A stretch of DNA of 64,000 bases from Blepharisma stoltei. Taxonomy: Eukaryota; Ciliophora; Heterotrichea; Heterotrichida; Blepharismidae. The stretch spans positions 310,001 through 374,000 of the forward strand of contig CAJZBQ010000040.1 of the NCBI GenBank assembly GCA_914767885.1, written 5' to 3'. The notes below the pieces were generated by a model, which was not told where the DNA came from, made no database searches, and was given only the letters and a program-made list of their open reading frames with translations. A program made the position numbers and the translations under genes. The number at the start of each line of letters is the position of its first letter. The first letter of the stretch is position 1. Shown piece by piece: positions 55,068 through 64,000 of this stretch.

Positions 55068-56439
55068 AAATAATCAATTTTAATATTGAAACTATAATAA
55101 TAAAGCCATAAAAATATTTATTTAGATTGATAAAAGTTTAGATTAGAAGATAGATATTTTGTAAAAACAACAAATGAATCGATAAGGAAATAGCACATCA
55201 GCATGCCACTTGCGATGCGGATTCTGTGAAAGTTGAAGATGAAATAGAAATGGTGTCTTTTGGCATTGAGAGGATGCACAGAGATTTTAATAAGTTGAGA
55301 AGTATTGAAGTAGAAATTCTATTAGTTCTAAAATAATAGCTTTTTGATAGCTTACTAGATAAGGCATGCTAAAGTAGATTGCAAGAAAAAAATACCTTTA
55401 AAGATTCAAACTAAAAGGAAAAACTATAATTATCTTATAATGCCTGCTAAAACTAATAGAAAGAGGATTTATTATGAAGGTAAAACTCTTTAATCCCTCA
55501 AATCAATTTAGCATATGGCCAAAATAACACCACTTAAATATGGAGTGATGAACTATTTAATTGCATCAATTTGCACCTTTATCTTTTTAAAATCACTTAA
55601 TCTTAAATAAAGCTACTATTAAAAACTTTTTTAACCCATCCTGTAGCGAGCTTCTCTATACTCTTGACATGACGCGAATGGGAAACAATAATAATGTATG
55701 CAACAGTCACAAAGTCAGTTTCCTTGAATCCTGAATAATCCTCTAATATTTCCACGATTGAGAGCCATTCCAGTTGGTCACCAACAGGCTCCAACCCAGC
55801 ATGGCAGGAAACAACCTTCAGTACCCTCTGTTGCTATTTGAATTGCCATGCCTTGCAGGCAACAAGCACCGTAAGGTATGCACAATACCCAGAGACAAGA
55901 ACCTATGCCATTGAAACACCCACATAGAGATTCATTTCAATCAGCGACTCTAACTTCCTTTAAAACAGTAGCCATTAACTTTTATTAAAACCCCTGATCA
56001 ATTATTTTCAAGTCATAATAGGTATTTTTATTTAAGACATTAATTTCAAAGTAATTTTTTATAAAGAAAGACTTATAAGTCAAATAACCACAAATACAAT
56101 TGATTCATCTACAAAAAAGGCCATTTTTAATTATAAATTAATTTTTAGAATTTATTTTGAAATTGCTCCTATTACCTTATGAAAATTATGGTAAGCTTAG
56201 TCTAAGGAAGAAATACAAATTATAAATTATTCAAAGTCATACTATTGATTTTTATGATCAATATCATGTTCAATGCAGATACTCAGATTGCACATATTAA
56301 AACTGGTGTAATTTAATAGTTAATTTTAGAATATTTAATAAGCAAAGGCATTATAAGTAATCTAATCCTAAGTTAATCGAACATATCATAATAGATTTTT
56401 ATAATTAGGCCTCACCCCATATTTTTGTGATAATATTTT
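55068..56439. other. Gene-free stretch with a GC-richer repeat-like island
   Basis: At 55620-55930 base composition rises (CAACAGGCTCCAACCCAGC, CATGCCTTGCAGGCAAC), like the bodies of the SINE-like elements, but I find no target duplication. At 55160-55336 a 58-codon open run without an ATG ends at TAA; not called a gene. Confidence 0.4.
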
Positions 56440-57006
56440 ATGGTAAGCACCCGAAGCCAAAAAAACAAGGAAAAGAAGCCTGACTTATCCAAGCCAATAA
56501 AAGCTGAAAAGGTGTCTACAGATAAGAAAAAATCTCAAACAAAACAAGTGAAAAATCAAGCAAAAGAAGAAAAGAAAAAAGAAAAAGAGACTGTCCAAAA
56601 TGATCAGAAAACAGCATCATCTCAAGTAACCGTGAAAAATCCGAAGCCAAAACAAAAAGAACCGAAAAAACCAGCTAAAATGCTAGGCTATACCGCAGAT
56701 CAATATGCAAAATACAAAGAATTAATACAGGAAAATAAAGATAAAAGCAATGAAGCACTTAAAGAGATCTTAAGGAAAAATGAGCAAAAGGTATCAGGGT
56801 CTAAGTATGAATTGGCTGACAGAGTTGCTGATGGAATGGTACTCGGAGCTATCCCGAAATGTCCAAATTGCGGAGGTGGAAGGCCGAAATTTGACTTTAT
56901 GAAAGGAACTTATTATTGCCCTGGGTATAGAGACGATGTAGATTTTGTAAACTGCCACAAGACATACACCCTTGATCAACTTCCCAGAAATTCATGGGTT
57001 TTATAG
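56440..57006 (+). CDS. PADR1 (PARP1 zinc-finger 3-type) domain protein
   Basis: 188 aa, TAG stop. The first 85 residues are Lys-rich and low complexity (KEEKKKEKETVQND). Then comes a helical part, LKEILRKNEQKVSGSKYELA, and the PADR1 core DRVADGMVLGAIPKCPNCGG, YYCPGYRDDVDFVNC and RNSWVL. The four zinc Cys are visible (CPNC, C, C). PADR1 in PARP1 links DNA binding to the catalytic domain; here it stands alone without PARP catalytic or WGR domains, so it may be a small chromatin factor or part of a split arrangement. Confidence 0.88.
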   Translation: MVSTRSQKNKEKKPDLSKPIKAEKVSTDKKKSQTKQVKNQAKEEKKKEKETVQNDQKTASSQVTVKNPKPKQKEPKKPAKMLGYTADQYAKYKELIQENKDKSNEALKEILRKNEQKVSGSKYELADRVADGMVLGAIPKCPNCGGGRPKFDFMKGTYYCPGYRDDVDFVNCHKTYTLDQLPRNSWVL

Positions 57007-57479
57007 TTTATATTTTTAATTCACTTACTCCTCCACTATCTGTGAGCAAAAAAAAACCATTAGTAGTAAATCGCTAGTTTTTGGTAAAACCGACCCTCAG
57101 TGAGAGAAAAAAACTTTTTATAAAGATAAATTTTGTATATAATTAATAATTATAATGAAATCTCTAATTCTATTTAAATTTAAACAGCTTGCATTTTGGA
57201 ATGCAAATTTTACAAATTAAATTAATATTTTCTTTAAACTTATTTCTAATTGGGCTATTTTTTAATTTTAAAAAAAAAATTACTAAAATTTTATATATAA
57301 ATTAACCCCTCCATGAGCAAACACAATCTTTTTGTTCGGCCACGGAGAGTGGGCGGAGTTAATGCAAAATTTTTAAATAGCTTTTATTATAAAAATTTAT
57401 TATATTTATTTAACGATTAATAATTAAACTATCTAAGTAAGAGTAAGATATTTTACAGCAAATTTATTTAATTGTTAGC
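57007..57479. other. Spacer between convergent genes occupied by a MITE
   Basis: Almost all of it is the MITE at 57026-57359, whose left TA lies 20 nt past the PADR1 stop. Confidence 0.6.
57026..57359 (-). mobile_element. MITE copy, decayed, intergenic (334 bp)
   Basis: TA 57026-57027 and TA 57360-57361. Tips TTACTCCTCCACTATCTGTG and CACGGAGAGTGGGCGGAGT; internal ATCGCTAGTTTTTGG, ATAATGAAATCTC and AACCCCTCCATGAGC match the family. Confidence 0.85.
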
Positions 57480-58742
57480 CTAAGCTTGAGTTTTATTTAT
57501 ATTTTGCACTAGCTTTGGCACAATTTCTGATGGAATCCCTGGCAACGCTTTTACAAGCTCGCTCTATATGAATCTTACAATTTTTTCTTTCTTTGGTAGC
57601 CAATCTGGTTTTATGCTTGGCATCGGTTCTTTAAAATTTTTCTTAATTGCAGCTATTCTGCTTTTTTGATTAAAATTAGAATTATCAGTGGGAGGGATAT
57701 TTGTGTTTGCAGAGTTTTTCCTCTCAATTCCACTAGGAGAGCTTTCAGCTGATCTACTTTTCCCAGCAAAATACGCATAGTCTTGAAAATTTGATGAATT
57801 TCTCATAGATTTTGGAGTATTTGTTGCCTTTAAAAGAATTTCCTTATTTCTCTTTGGAGATAGCGGAGGCAGATTAGGATTTGTCCTATTCATATTATTA
57901 GCTCTCAAATAATCACCACTTTTAGCTGAGTCTGTCAAAGAATTCACCAAGCTTTGTAGTTTCTTTTCTTTTTCCAATAAAATTTGTTCCTTCAACTCCA
58001 GCATTTTTTCATGTGCAGAATTCCTTAATTCTCTGTACCACTGAAGAGTCTCCATTTTGCTTTCCAAATCCTTATCATTTAGAATGCTCGAAATATTCGA
58101 AAAATCACTAATAGCACTTTTATGCATTTTTTCTGGGCTAATGTCTTCGCACTCTATTTCTTTAGTTTCATCAACCTTTATGATGGGAATTTTTTTCTTT
58201 TTTATAGCTGGCGTATAAACATTGTCAATGACATTTTCACTTAATTCTGGCTTTTGGGGACTTTTCTCATATCTTCGAGCTGAAGGGCTTAAGCTGTTGC
58301 TTTTTGTGTTGATTTTTTTTTTAAAAATCTGTTCTGGCTCGATTTTTGGCTGATTTCCTATAAGGAGAGAAGATGATCTCTGTTTTGGCTTTTGAGGTTC
58401 AATTTTTTGTACAGAATAGAATGGATATTTCTCTGTTGGGACAGAACTTTCTTTGAAACCATTAGTATTGTTTCTCTTTATTATTGGCGTTTTTTCTTCC
58501 ATATCTTGGATTTCTAGTGAAGAGATAAGTTCTTGTGATGAGCGGATACTTTTGGCAAGTTCTTGTTGCTTAAGTAGTTCTTCGCGTTTTTTTTGCAGCT
58601 CAAGCTTGGCTTGGCTGAGATATTCCTCGAAACTTGGGTCAATGCTGCCTTGCTCCTCGGCTTCTTGTAAATAGCCATTTATTGTTTCTTCTTGTTTTTC
58701 AATTTCTAATAAGAGCTGCTCAAAGGTGGCTTTGGACTCCAT
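57480..58742 (-). CDS. Coiled-coil protein, unknown, with a 3'-terminal intron
   Basis: 415 aa. A 15-nt intron (57564-57578, minus strand GTAAGATTCATATAG) removes an in-frame TAG and adds a last exon, SELVKALPGIPSEIVPKLVQ to NKTQA and TAG at 57480. The N-terminus is coiled coil (FEQLLLEIEKQEETINGYLQ, LELQKKREELLKQQELAKSI), the middle is Ser/Pro/Lys-rich, with a second helix at ELRNSAHEKMLELKEQILLE and a motif ARRYEKSPQKPE. No family recognised; likely cytoskeletal or basal-body related by style only. Confidence 0.75.
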
Positions 58743-58859
58743 GTTATAATTAATTTTTCTTATGATGGCTATTATGCTATGGGCTTTTTAGTGAGATAGC
58801 TATGCTTTCTAGGATAGCAATAATCCTAAACTTAACTATGCGCATAAGAGAAGTCCATG

Positions 58860-59345
58860 ACTATTATAGTTCAGGCACTGCAGGCTTCAAAATGCTCCAC
58901 AGCATGCTTGCCAACCCGAGTGCAGCAACTCGCTGTTTATCCTCACAGACTAGGGCTTACACTCGCCTCTCGTGATTCAAAGACTCTGGCTACTATAATG
59001 GGTTCGGCTTCCAAAACATTCGAAAAATCAAATTTTCTTTTCCTTTAGGTCAAAATGAAAAGTCAAAGTCAAAGATCCAGCACCTGGTATCACTCTTGGA
59101 GGCATTTACGATTGGCCAGAAGGAGCCTCAATGGCGTTGCTGGGCTTTCCTTTTCCAATTCTGAGCTTCATTTCAATTTTCCATGATATAAAACCTTTAC
59201 AGAAGTGAACCTAATCCGACATTCCACTCCACCAAACTAAGTAAAACTTTTCGGATAAAATTGCCTAGCACTATCCTCCATTCCACAAGGTCTCTAGGTT
59301 TCCAAGCTACAGGTGCTAAGAGGGTGGGTGGCTCGCCACGCCATT
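58860..59345 (-). mobile_element. Probable SINE-like element, decayed
   Basis: Minus-strand head near ACATTAAATGGCGTGGCGAG, body of mixed composition with CGGGTTGGCAAGCATGCTG, tail near AGTTAAGTTTAGGATTATT. Possible target duplication GGATA(G)CAATAATC / GGATAAAATAATC is imperfect. Confidence 0.4.
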
Positions 59346-59399
59346 TAATGTAATTTATATGGATAAAATAATCAGAGACTCATTGTACACTCTTAAAAA

Positions 59400-60490
59400 C
59401 GTCTCAATTATTAGCATAATTTCTAACTCTCACCTTAGTTAATGTGCATGAATTAGTTAGCTTATGTAGAGCTTTTTTAAAAAAAATATTACCTACATCA
59501 AGGAATTTAATTTCTCAAGAATTTGATTTTTCCAATGGTTTTGCTCGATAATCATTATGCTTATTTAAGAATATTAAAAAGACTATTATCAGGTATCCGA
59601 ATCACCTATTCCCTTCTCTAACGCTCCAACTCTTGGCCGCCAATTAGCATATAGCATTACTCTATACTAATCCCTTCTAACATTTGTCGGTCAGCTGATG
59701 ACATTAACATTAAATTAGATTATTGAATAACTTCCCTGATTTCTCAAAGGGTATTTATCTTCACCTTGCTTCGTTAGGCCTGACACCCCCACAAGAGTTT
59801 AAATTCTCTCGTCATGAAGCTTAAGTGCAACTGAGAGTAGAGTGGAATAGCCACCGTGCTGTACACCAGACGAGGTTGCTTGCACAAAAATTCCAAAAAC
59901 GGATTTCTGGTCAACTTTCGGCAAAAGGAAAAACTTGTAGCCCAGGACATAACATCTGGCATCATGCAAGGGATTTACCCGAAAGGCCTTGTGGGCTTTG
60001 CTGTACTTATTTCCCTTTCCAACTTAAAGCCTCCATCATTCTCAAGGTAAAATCTAGCTCCTGAAAGGGGACTAAGGCTAGACCCCAAACATTATTAGAA
60101 TTACTTACTTAGCATAGACACCTATTTTGGGCTAGAACTCTGCCAGATATAGTTAAATGGTGTTCAAGGATGCATGGCCCAAAGGCAATGCCTAAGCTAA
60201 GACGTCATATTTGCTTATGTTCAGCTGCCAGCTAAAATAGAAATTTAAGGTCGAATGAATTATGATACTATGCTGGATAAGCTTCCCCGATTCTCTAACA
60301 AGCATCCGTTAGCACTTTTGAAAGCATCATTTCAACTTAGTGTTTCATTCCCATAATTTAATACCTACTCAGGATTGAGTTTTGATTAATAAATCGGATA
60401 CTTACTCCCTTCCTCAATATCCCTGGGCCCTTCTGGATTACTAGCAATAGGAGATAAGAGGTCTATTTGACTCGCCGCCATTTTAATGTA
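59400..60490 (-). mobile_element. Probable cluster of two or more decayed SINE-like elements
   Basis: Minus-strand heads at about 60486 (ATTAAAATGGCGGCGAG) and about 59655 (AATTGGCGGCCAAGAG), each followed by GAAGGGA-type segments. Boundaries and duplications not resolved. Confidence 0.35.
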
Positions 60491-60593
60491 TAAGTTTTCG
60501 CTCGCTAACTAGAAAAAATGTAATATATTTTATATAAATACTGCCAAATAGAAAAGAAAACATATGCTATATAAATCATCATTTTTTAGATTT

Positions 60594-62089
60594 TTAATGA
60601 TTTGCGTTTCTCAGATGTCTATCATGGCGCTGCAAATTCTCTAAAGCTTCTTTTGCAGCCTGCGCTTCCTCAACTTGCCCGAGCCTTACTCCCCCCCCCC
60701 CCCCTCCGTGAGCGAACAAAAAAATTTTGTTCGCTCACGGAGGGGGTTAATTTTTTTTTTAAAAAAAATTTATATATAAATTTTATAAAAAATATTTTTT
60801 TCGAAAATTTAAAAAAATCCTAATTTGCAAAAATTGGGAAGCAAATATTAATTTAATTTGCAAAATTTATGTTTTTAAAACGCAATTTGTTAAAAATTAA
60901 ACAGAATTAGCTCTAGATTTCATTATACTAATTATCACTTATATATCAAAATTTTTTTTCCATTAAAATTTTTTTCTATAAAAAAATTTTTGTTCACTCA
61001 CGGAGGGTGGGTTTTTGGTCAAAAAAATGGCGATTTTTCTAATGGTTTTGTTCGCTCACGGAGGGGGGGGGGGAGAGTTAGCGTTCTTATATCTTCTCTT
61101 ACCTCTGAGTCACTTGGCAGAATGATATCATAGCTGATTTTATATGGTGTAACATACCTTGGATCCCAATACCTTTTGCCATCAATTTCTATATGTCCAC
61201 AATAAGTACCGCTTATTTCACATATCTTATTCCTATCCATATCAGTGATTTCTCCAGTGATATGGTCGCTTGGCAAGGTTTTATCTGCTCCAAACTCGAT
61301 CCTTGCTTTGAAATAACTCAAATTGTCACTAAATTCTATAACTCCTAAACTTTCATGCCTCACAGCTCCAAAAAACGTCCCAGAGAATGTTTCAATCGGC
61401 AAGTTTTGACTGACAACATACCCGTCTGGAAATTGGAAATATTTTTTCCCATAATTTGTAATCTAAATATATTTTACTGTCACTGAATTCAAGCCTGCAC
61501 TAGCTGTATAATTGTAATTGCCATGACATATATAACTTTTATTTGGACCTTCTATATAAAAGTGAGAAACGGGAGGATGGTGGCTAGTTTGTTCTGCCCA
61601 GATCTCTCCGCCGTCCTCTAGCTTCCCATGTAAAGTCTCTCCTAAAATAGGATTGAGAGGTTTTTCAAAAGTCGATGTATAAAGATAAGAAGAAATACTG
61701 CAAGCAATCACCAATTTAAACCTTTCCAAGTGGTCAGGGATAGAGGCAGCTTTATTCATGTATAAAGGACACATAAGTAAACCTTTTACTGTATTGTGTA
61801 GAGCTGTGTTGGCTTGCATGCATTTAATTGGAAAAGAGATTGTGGTCAAGTTTAGGTTACCGCTGAGGATTCTTCTGCCAATCTCTTTGACTATTTCTTT
61901 TCCGATGCTTCGCATTTTAGACACTGTTGCTTGATTGAGTAAGGCGATTCCTCCATATGCGTATGCATTTTCTACCCTATAGTCATCAGAACTTTCAACG
62001 GGTTTTCAATTAATAGCATCTTCGATTATTTGGCTCTCAGATCTTATGGTGCTTTCAGCAGGCTCTTTTTGCTCCTCTTGGTTTTCCAT
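60594..62089 (-). CDS. Oxysterol-binding protein-related protein (ORP), split by a MITE
   Basis: From ATG 62087-62089 the frame passes a 15-nt intron (61463-61477, minus strand GTAAAATATATTTAG) and a 392-bp insert (60687-61078); total 1089 nt, 362 aa, TAA 60594-60596. The OSBP signature EQTSHHPPVSHFY is complete (His-His for PI4P binding), preceded by NPILGETLHGKL. The join at the TA gives SEVREDIRTLRLGQVEEAQ, then ENLQRHDRHLRNANH, the normal ORP C-terminus. It has only the lipid-transfer domain, no PH or FFAT motif, like yeast Osh4. Such proteins exchange sterol and PI4P between membranes. Confidence 0.95.
60687..61078 (+). mobile_element. MITE copy acting as an IES in the ORP gene (392 bp)
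   Basis: TA 60687-60688 and TA 61079-61080. The longest copy: 13-C run at the left tip, hairpin with CTCCGTGAGCGAACAAAA, right tip TTCGCTCACGGAGGGGG. Nearly intact. Confidence 0.95.
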
Positions 62090-63417
62090 TTCATATTTCC
62101 AGAAAAATCAGTAAATCAGGAGATTTTAATTCGAAATTACTTTAAAAAAAGTAAATGCAATTAATTGGGCCGAATTACGAATTTATATGTGGCAAAGCAG
62201 CAACTAATTATAATTAAAATTTTTAGCGAGCATTATCTTCCAATATAAACATTAAATTTATAAATCTGATGCCAGTCTCAATTGAAACTAATGATTCATA
62301 TTTCAATTATATATAAACTTGTTTAAGCAGCGAACTATTTAAAATTAATTTAAATTAGCATATTGATCGTATTTTAAACTCTGAGAAAATTAATTATCAT
62401 AAAAGTAACAATTTACCAATAACTTATATTTATTAGACAAAGCTAATTTTAATGTTTCAATTTAATTATAAAATTCTAAAGGAAGCAAGATTTATGATTG
62501 CAGCTCCTGTAATTTAAGGAAAAAAGTGGAGTTCTACTAAATGAAATGCTGTTAACAAATAAATTTGTTCTTTAAGCATTTATCAAAAGGTAAACTTTTA
62601 TCAAATGCTCATCTATATCTAATAAGTCATAAAGAAAGATATACTTTTCGCCCTAAAAGCGAACAAGTTTTTTGCTTACTTACAGAGAGGGATTAATTCT
62701 TTTATTCAAAAAAAATTATAAATAAATTAAATAGTAAAATTTATGTTTAGAAAATTAAAGAATCCCAATTCGCTAAAATTCAAGGCAAATATCATTTAAT
62801 TTGTTTTAAAATGCAACTTTTTTTAAAATTGAACAGAATCAGTTATAATAATTATTACTTATATATCAAAAATTTTTAATAAAAATTTTTTTTTGGCGCT
62901 CACAGAGGGTGGATTTTTTGGGCAAAAAATAGGGACCTTTTCCCAATAATTTTGTTCGTTCGCAGAGGGGGAGTTACTTAATTTTCGATCGAAGTTTAAG
63001 TAGTCTTGGAGTGCACAGTATCGCACTTGACATTTTCCGATCATGATCAAAGCAACTTCACCATTTTAAAAAATCCAACAATAAAAAGCCACAAATAAAA
63101 CCTCTCATTTAATTCCTTTGATTATTGGCTTTTTTCCCTTTCTATATATTTTTACCTATGCCAAGGCAGACATTAGCTTTTAGAAATGTATTTATTTCAT
63201 CTTCACTACAAAACAATACAAATTTTTTAATGTAATTTATTATATAAATTTATTATCATAATTCCAGATTTTTTAAATAATACTCAATTCCTAATTTTCA
63301 CATTCAAAACATCTATTTTCCCCAAAAATTCATAATTATTAGCTGCTTTTTTATTTTAAAAATTCATTTTTATATAACCTTAATCTTAATTTATTGGCAT
63401 ATACTTAATAAAATTAA
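62090..63417. other. Divergent spacer with a decayed MITE
   Basis: Between the ORP and centrin starts. Contains the MITE at 62642-62974; otherwise AT-rich. A 22-codon open run read leftwards from 63053 into the MITE has no homology and is not called. Confidence 0.5.
62642..62974 (+). mobile_element. MITE copy, decayed, intergenic (333 bp)
   Basis: TA 62642-62643 and TA 62975-62976. Left hairpin reduced (AAAGCGAACAAGTTTTTTGC), right end CACAGAGGGTGGATTTTTTG and GTTCGTTCGCAGAGGGGGAG retained. Confidence 0.8.
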
Positions 63418-63927
63418 ATGGCAGGAAGAGCAGCACCAAGTTCAAAGGCTTTCAATCCTAAACAATACGAGCGTCCAGGCCTCACTGAAGATGAAATCGA
63501 AGAAATAAAAGAAGCCTTCGACTTATTCGACACTGATGGATCTGGGACCATCGACCCTAGAGAATTAACCTCTGCCATGCAATCCCTTGGCTTCGAAGCC
63601 AAGAACCAAACCATTTACCAAATGGTCAGTGATTTAGACAAAGACGGCTCAGGAGCTATTGACTTCGACGAGTTTCTTGACATGATGACTGCAAGAATGA
63701 GCGATAAGGACACCAGAGAAGATATCCAAAAGGTCTTCAGACTTTTCGATGACGATAAAACTGGAACCATCAGCATAAAAAACCTTAGAAGAGTCGCCAA
63801 AGAACTTGGAGAAACAATGACTGATGAAGAGCTGCTTGAAATGATTGAGAGAGCTGATAGTGATGGAGATGGACAAGTCTCTTTTGAAGACTTCTACAAC
63901 ATCATGACCAAGAAAGCTTTCCCTTAA
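63418..63927 (+). CDS. Centrin
   Basis: 169 aa, TAA stop, no intron or insert. Four EF-hands: [12 protein letters not shown] and [12 protein letters not shown] with complete calcium ligands, [12 protein letters not shown] with changed ligands (weak or no binding), and [12 protein letters not shown] complete. The N-terminal [20 protein letters not shown] and the C-terminal [10 protein letters not shown] (ending in a Phe near the tail) are typical of centrin rather than calmodulin. Centrins build basal-body and contractile cortical fibres in ciliates. Codon usage differs slightly (more C-ending codons), as expected for a highly expressed gene. Confidence 0.95.
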   Translation: MAGRAAPSSKAFNPKQYERPGLTEDEIEEIKEAFDLFDTDGSGTIDPRELTSAMQSLGFEAKNQTIYQMVSDLDKDGSGAIDFDEFLDMMTARMSDKDTREDIQKVFRLFDDDKTGTISIKNLRRVAKELGETMTDEELLEMIERADSDGDGQVSFEDFYNIMTKKAFP

Positions 63928-64000
63928 TTTAAACATTGAGTACTAAGTTAAATTGGAGCTGAATAATTAATAGGTAAGAAACGAATTAATATAATGCTTG

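Larger units (their letters stand above)
58743..60593. other. 1.85-kb gene-free stretch of SINE-like repeat remnants
   Basis: Notably GC-richer than average. Heads complementary to TAAATGGCGTGGCGAGCC (about 59338-59355) and TTAAAATGGCGGCGAGTC (about 60468-60486) resemble the SINE-like head, and GGAAGGGAGTAAGTATCCG recurs in altered form near 59590-59620. A short MITE end (GATTTTTCCAATGGTTTTGC) lies at 59524-59543. No gene. Confidence 0.5.

Noticed and set aside
61019-61078. C-terminal extension of the ORP frame into a Pro/Arg-rich tail
   Set aside because: It is read-through into the MITE tip; the genuine ORP C-terminus is recovered beyond the insert.

Overview
The window reads as the germline (micronuclear) genome of a heterotrich ciliate, most likely Blepharisma. 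(1) TGA is read as tryptophan in almost every gene: conserved Trp positions in the Rab WDTAGQ motif, a WW domain and a channel pore region are TGA, and every complete gene ends in TAA or TAG. (2) Spliceosomal introns are tiny: I place nine of 15-16 nt with GT..AG ends, plus one doubtful 17-nt case. (3) Genes are packed closely in AT-rich DNA. (4) Many genes are broken by inserts that must be cut out precisely to restore the reading frame, nearly always between two TA dinucleotides. These behave as internal eliminated sequences (IESs). The species call comes from memory of heterotrich codes, intron sizes and a published Blepharisma germline MITE family; I could not search.

Layout. 1-15,000: CXC (tesmin-type) protein, Cramped-like SANT protein, RING/IBR protein, CDGSH protein, Rab21-like GTPase, DUF229 protein, FCP1/SCP-type phosphatase (split by a decayed MITE), CEP164-like WW/coiled-coil protein, ABHD5-like hydrolase, two small unknowns, RPL37. 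15,000-28,000: a ciliary GYxGxIPG-type protein split by a 442-bp palindrome, a Rab6-like GTPase, two adjacent MITEs, a Cys/His protein split by a MITE, a histidine phosphatase with a 60-bp IES, TFIIA alpha/beta, TM9SF. 28,000-34,000: a C2H2 zinc-finger gene split by a SINE-like insert, then the most gene-poor part of the window. 34,000-48,700: hybrid histidine kinase, small mitochondrial-like protein, START protein, FLYWCH protein split by a SINE-like insert, two tandem cyclic-nucleotide-type K+ channels, F-box/LRR and ankyrin proteins. 48,800-64,000: Rer1 split by a MITE and a tandem SINE pair, a calcium-dependent protein kinase split by three MITEs, a Kae1/TsaD-like protein, a PADR1 protein, a coiled-coil protein, an oxysterol-binding protein split by a MITE, and centrin.

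The main theme is a germline heavily loaded with mobile DNA whose removal is written into the reading frames. I resolve four insert classes: a MITE family of about 380 bp (13 copies and some fragments), a SINE-like family with 10-15 bp target duplications and CTTAAC-like tails, perfect or near-perfect foldback elements, and short unique IESs of 60-130 bp. For twelve split genes the insert lengths and reading frames were worked out by hand, and the resulting coding lengths are all multiples of three; two of these (CEP164-like and the 32.7-kb hypothetical) rest on less certain boundaries. Most genes are ordinary eukaryotic housekeeping, trafficking, signalling and ciliary genes and form no operon or pathway cluster. 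I found no tRNA or rRNA gene, no CRISPR array and no transposase.
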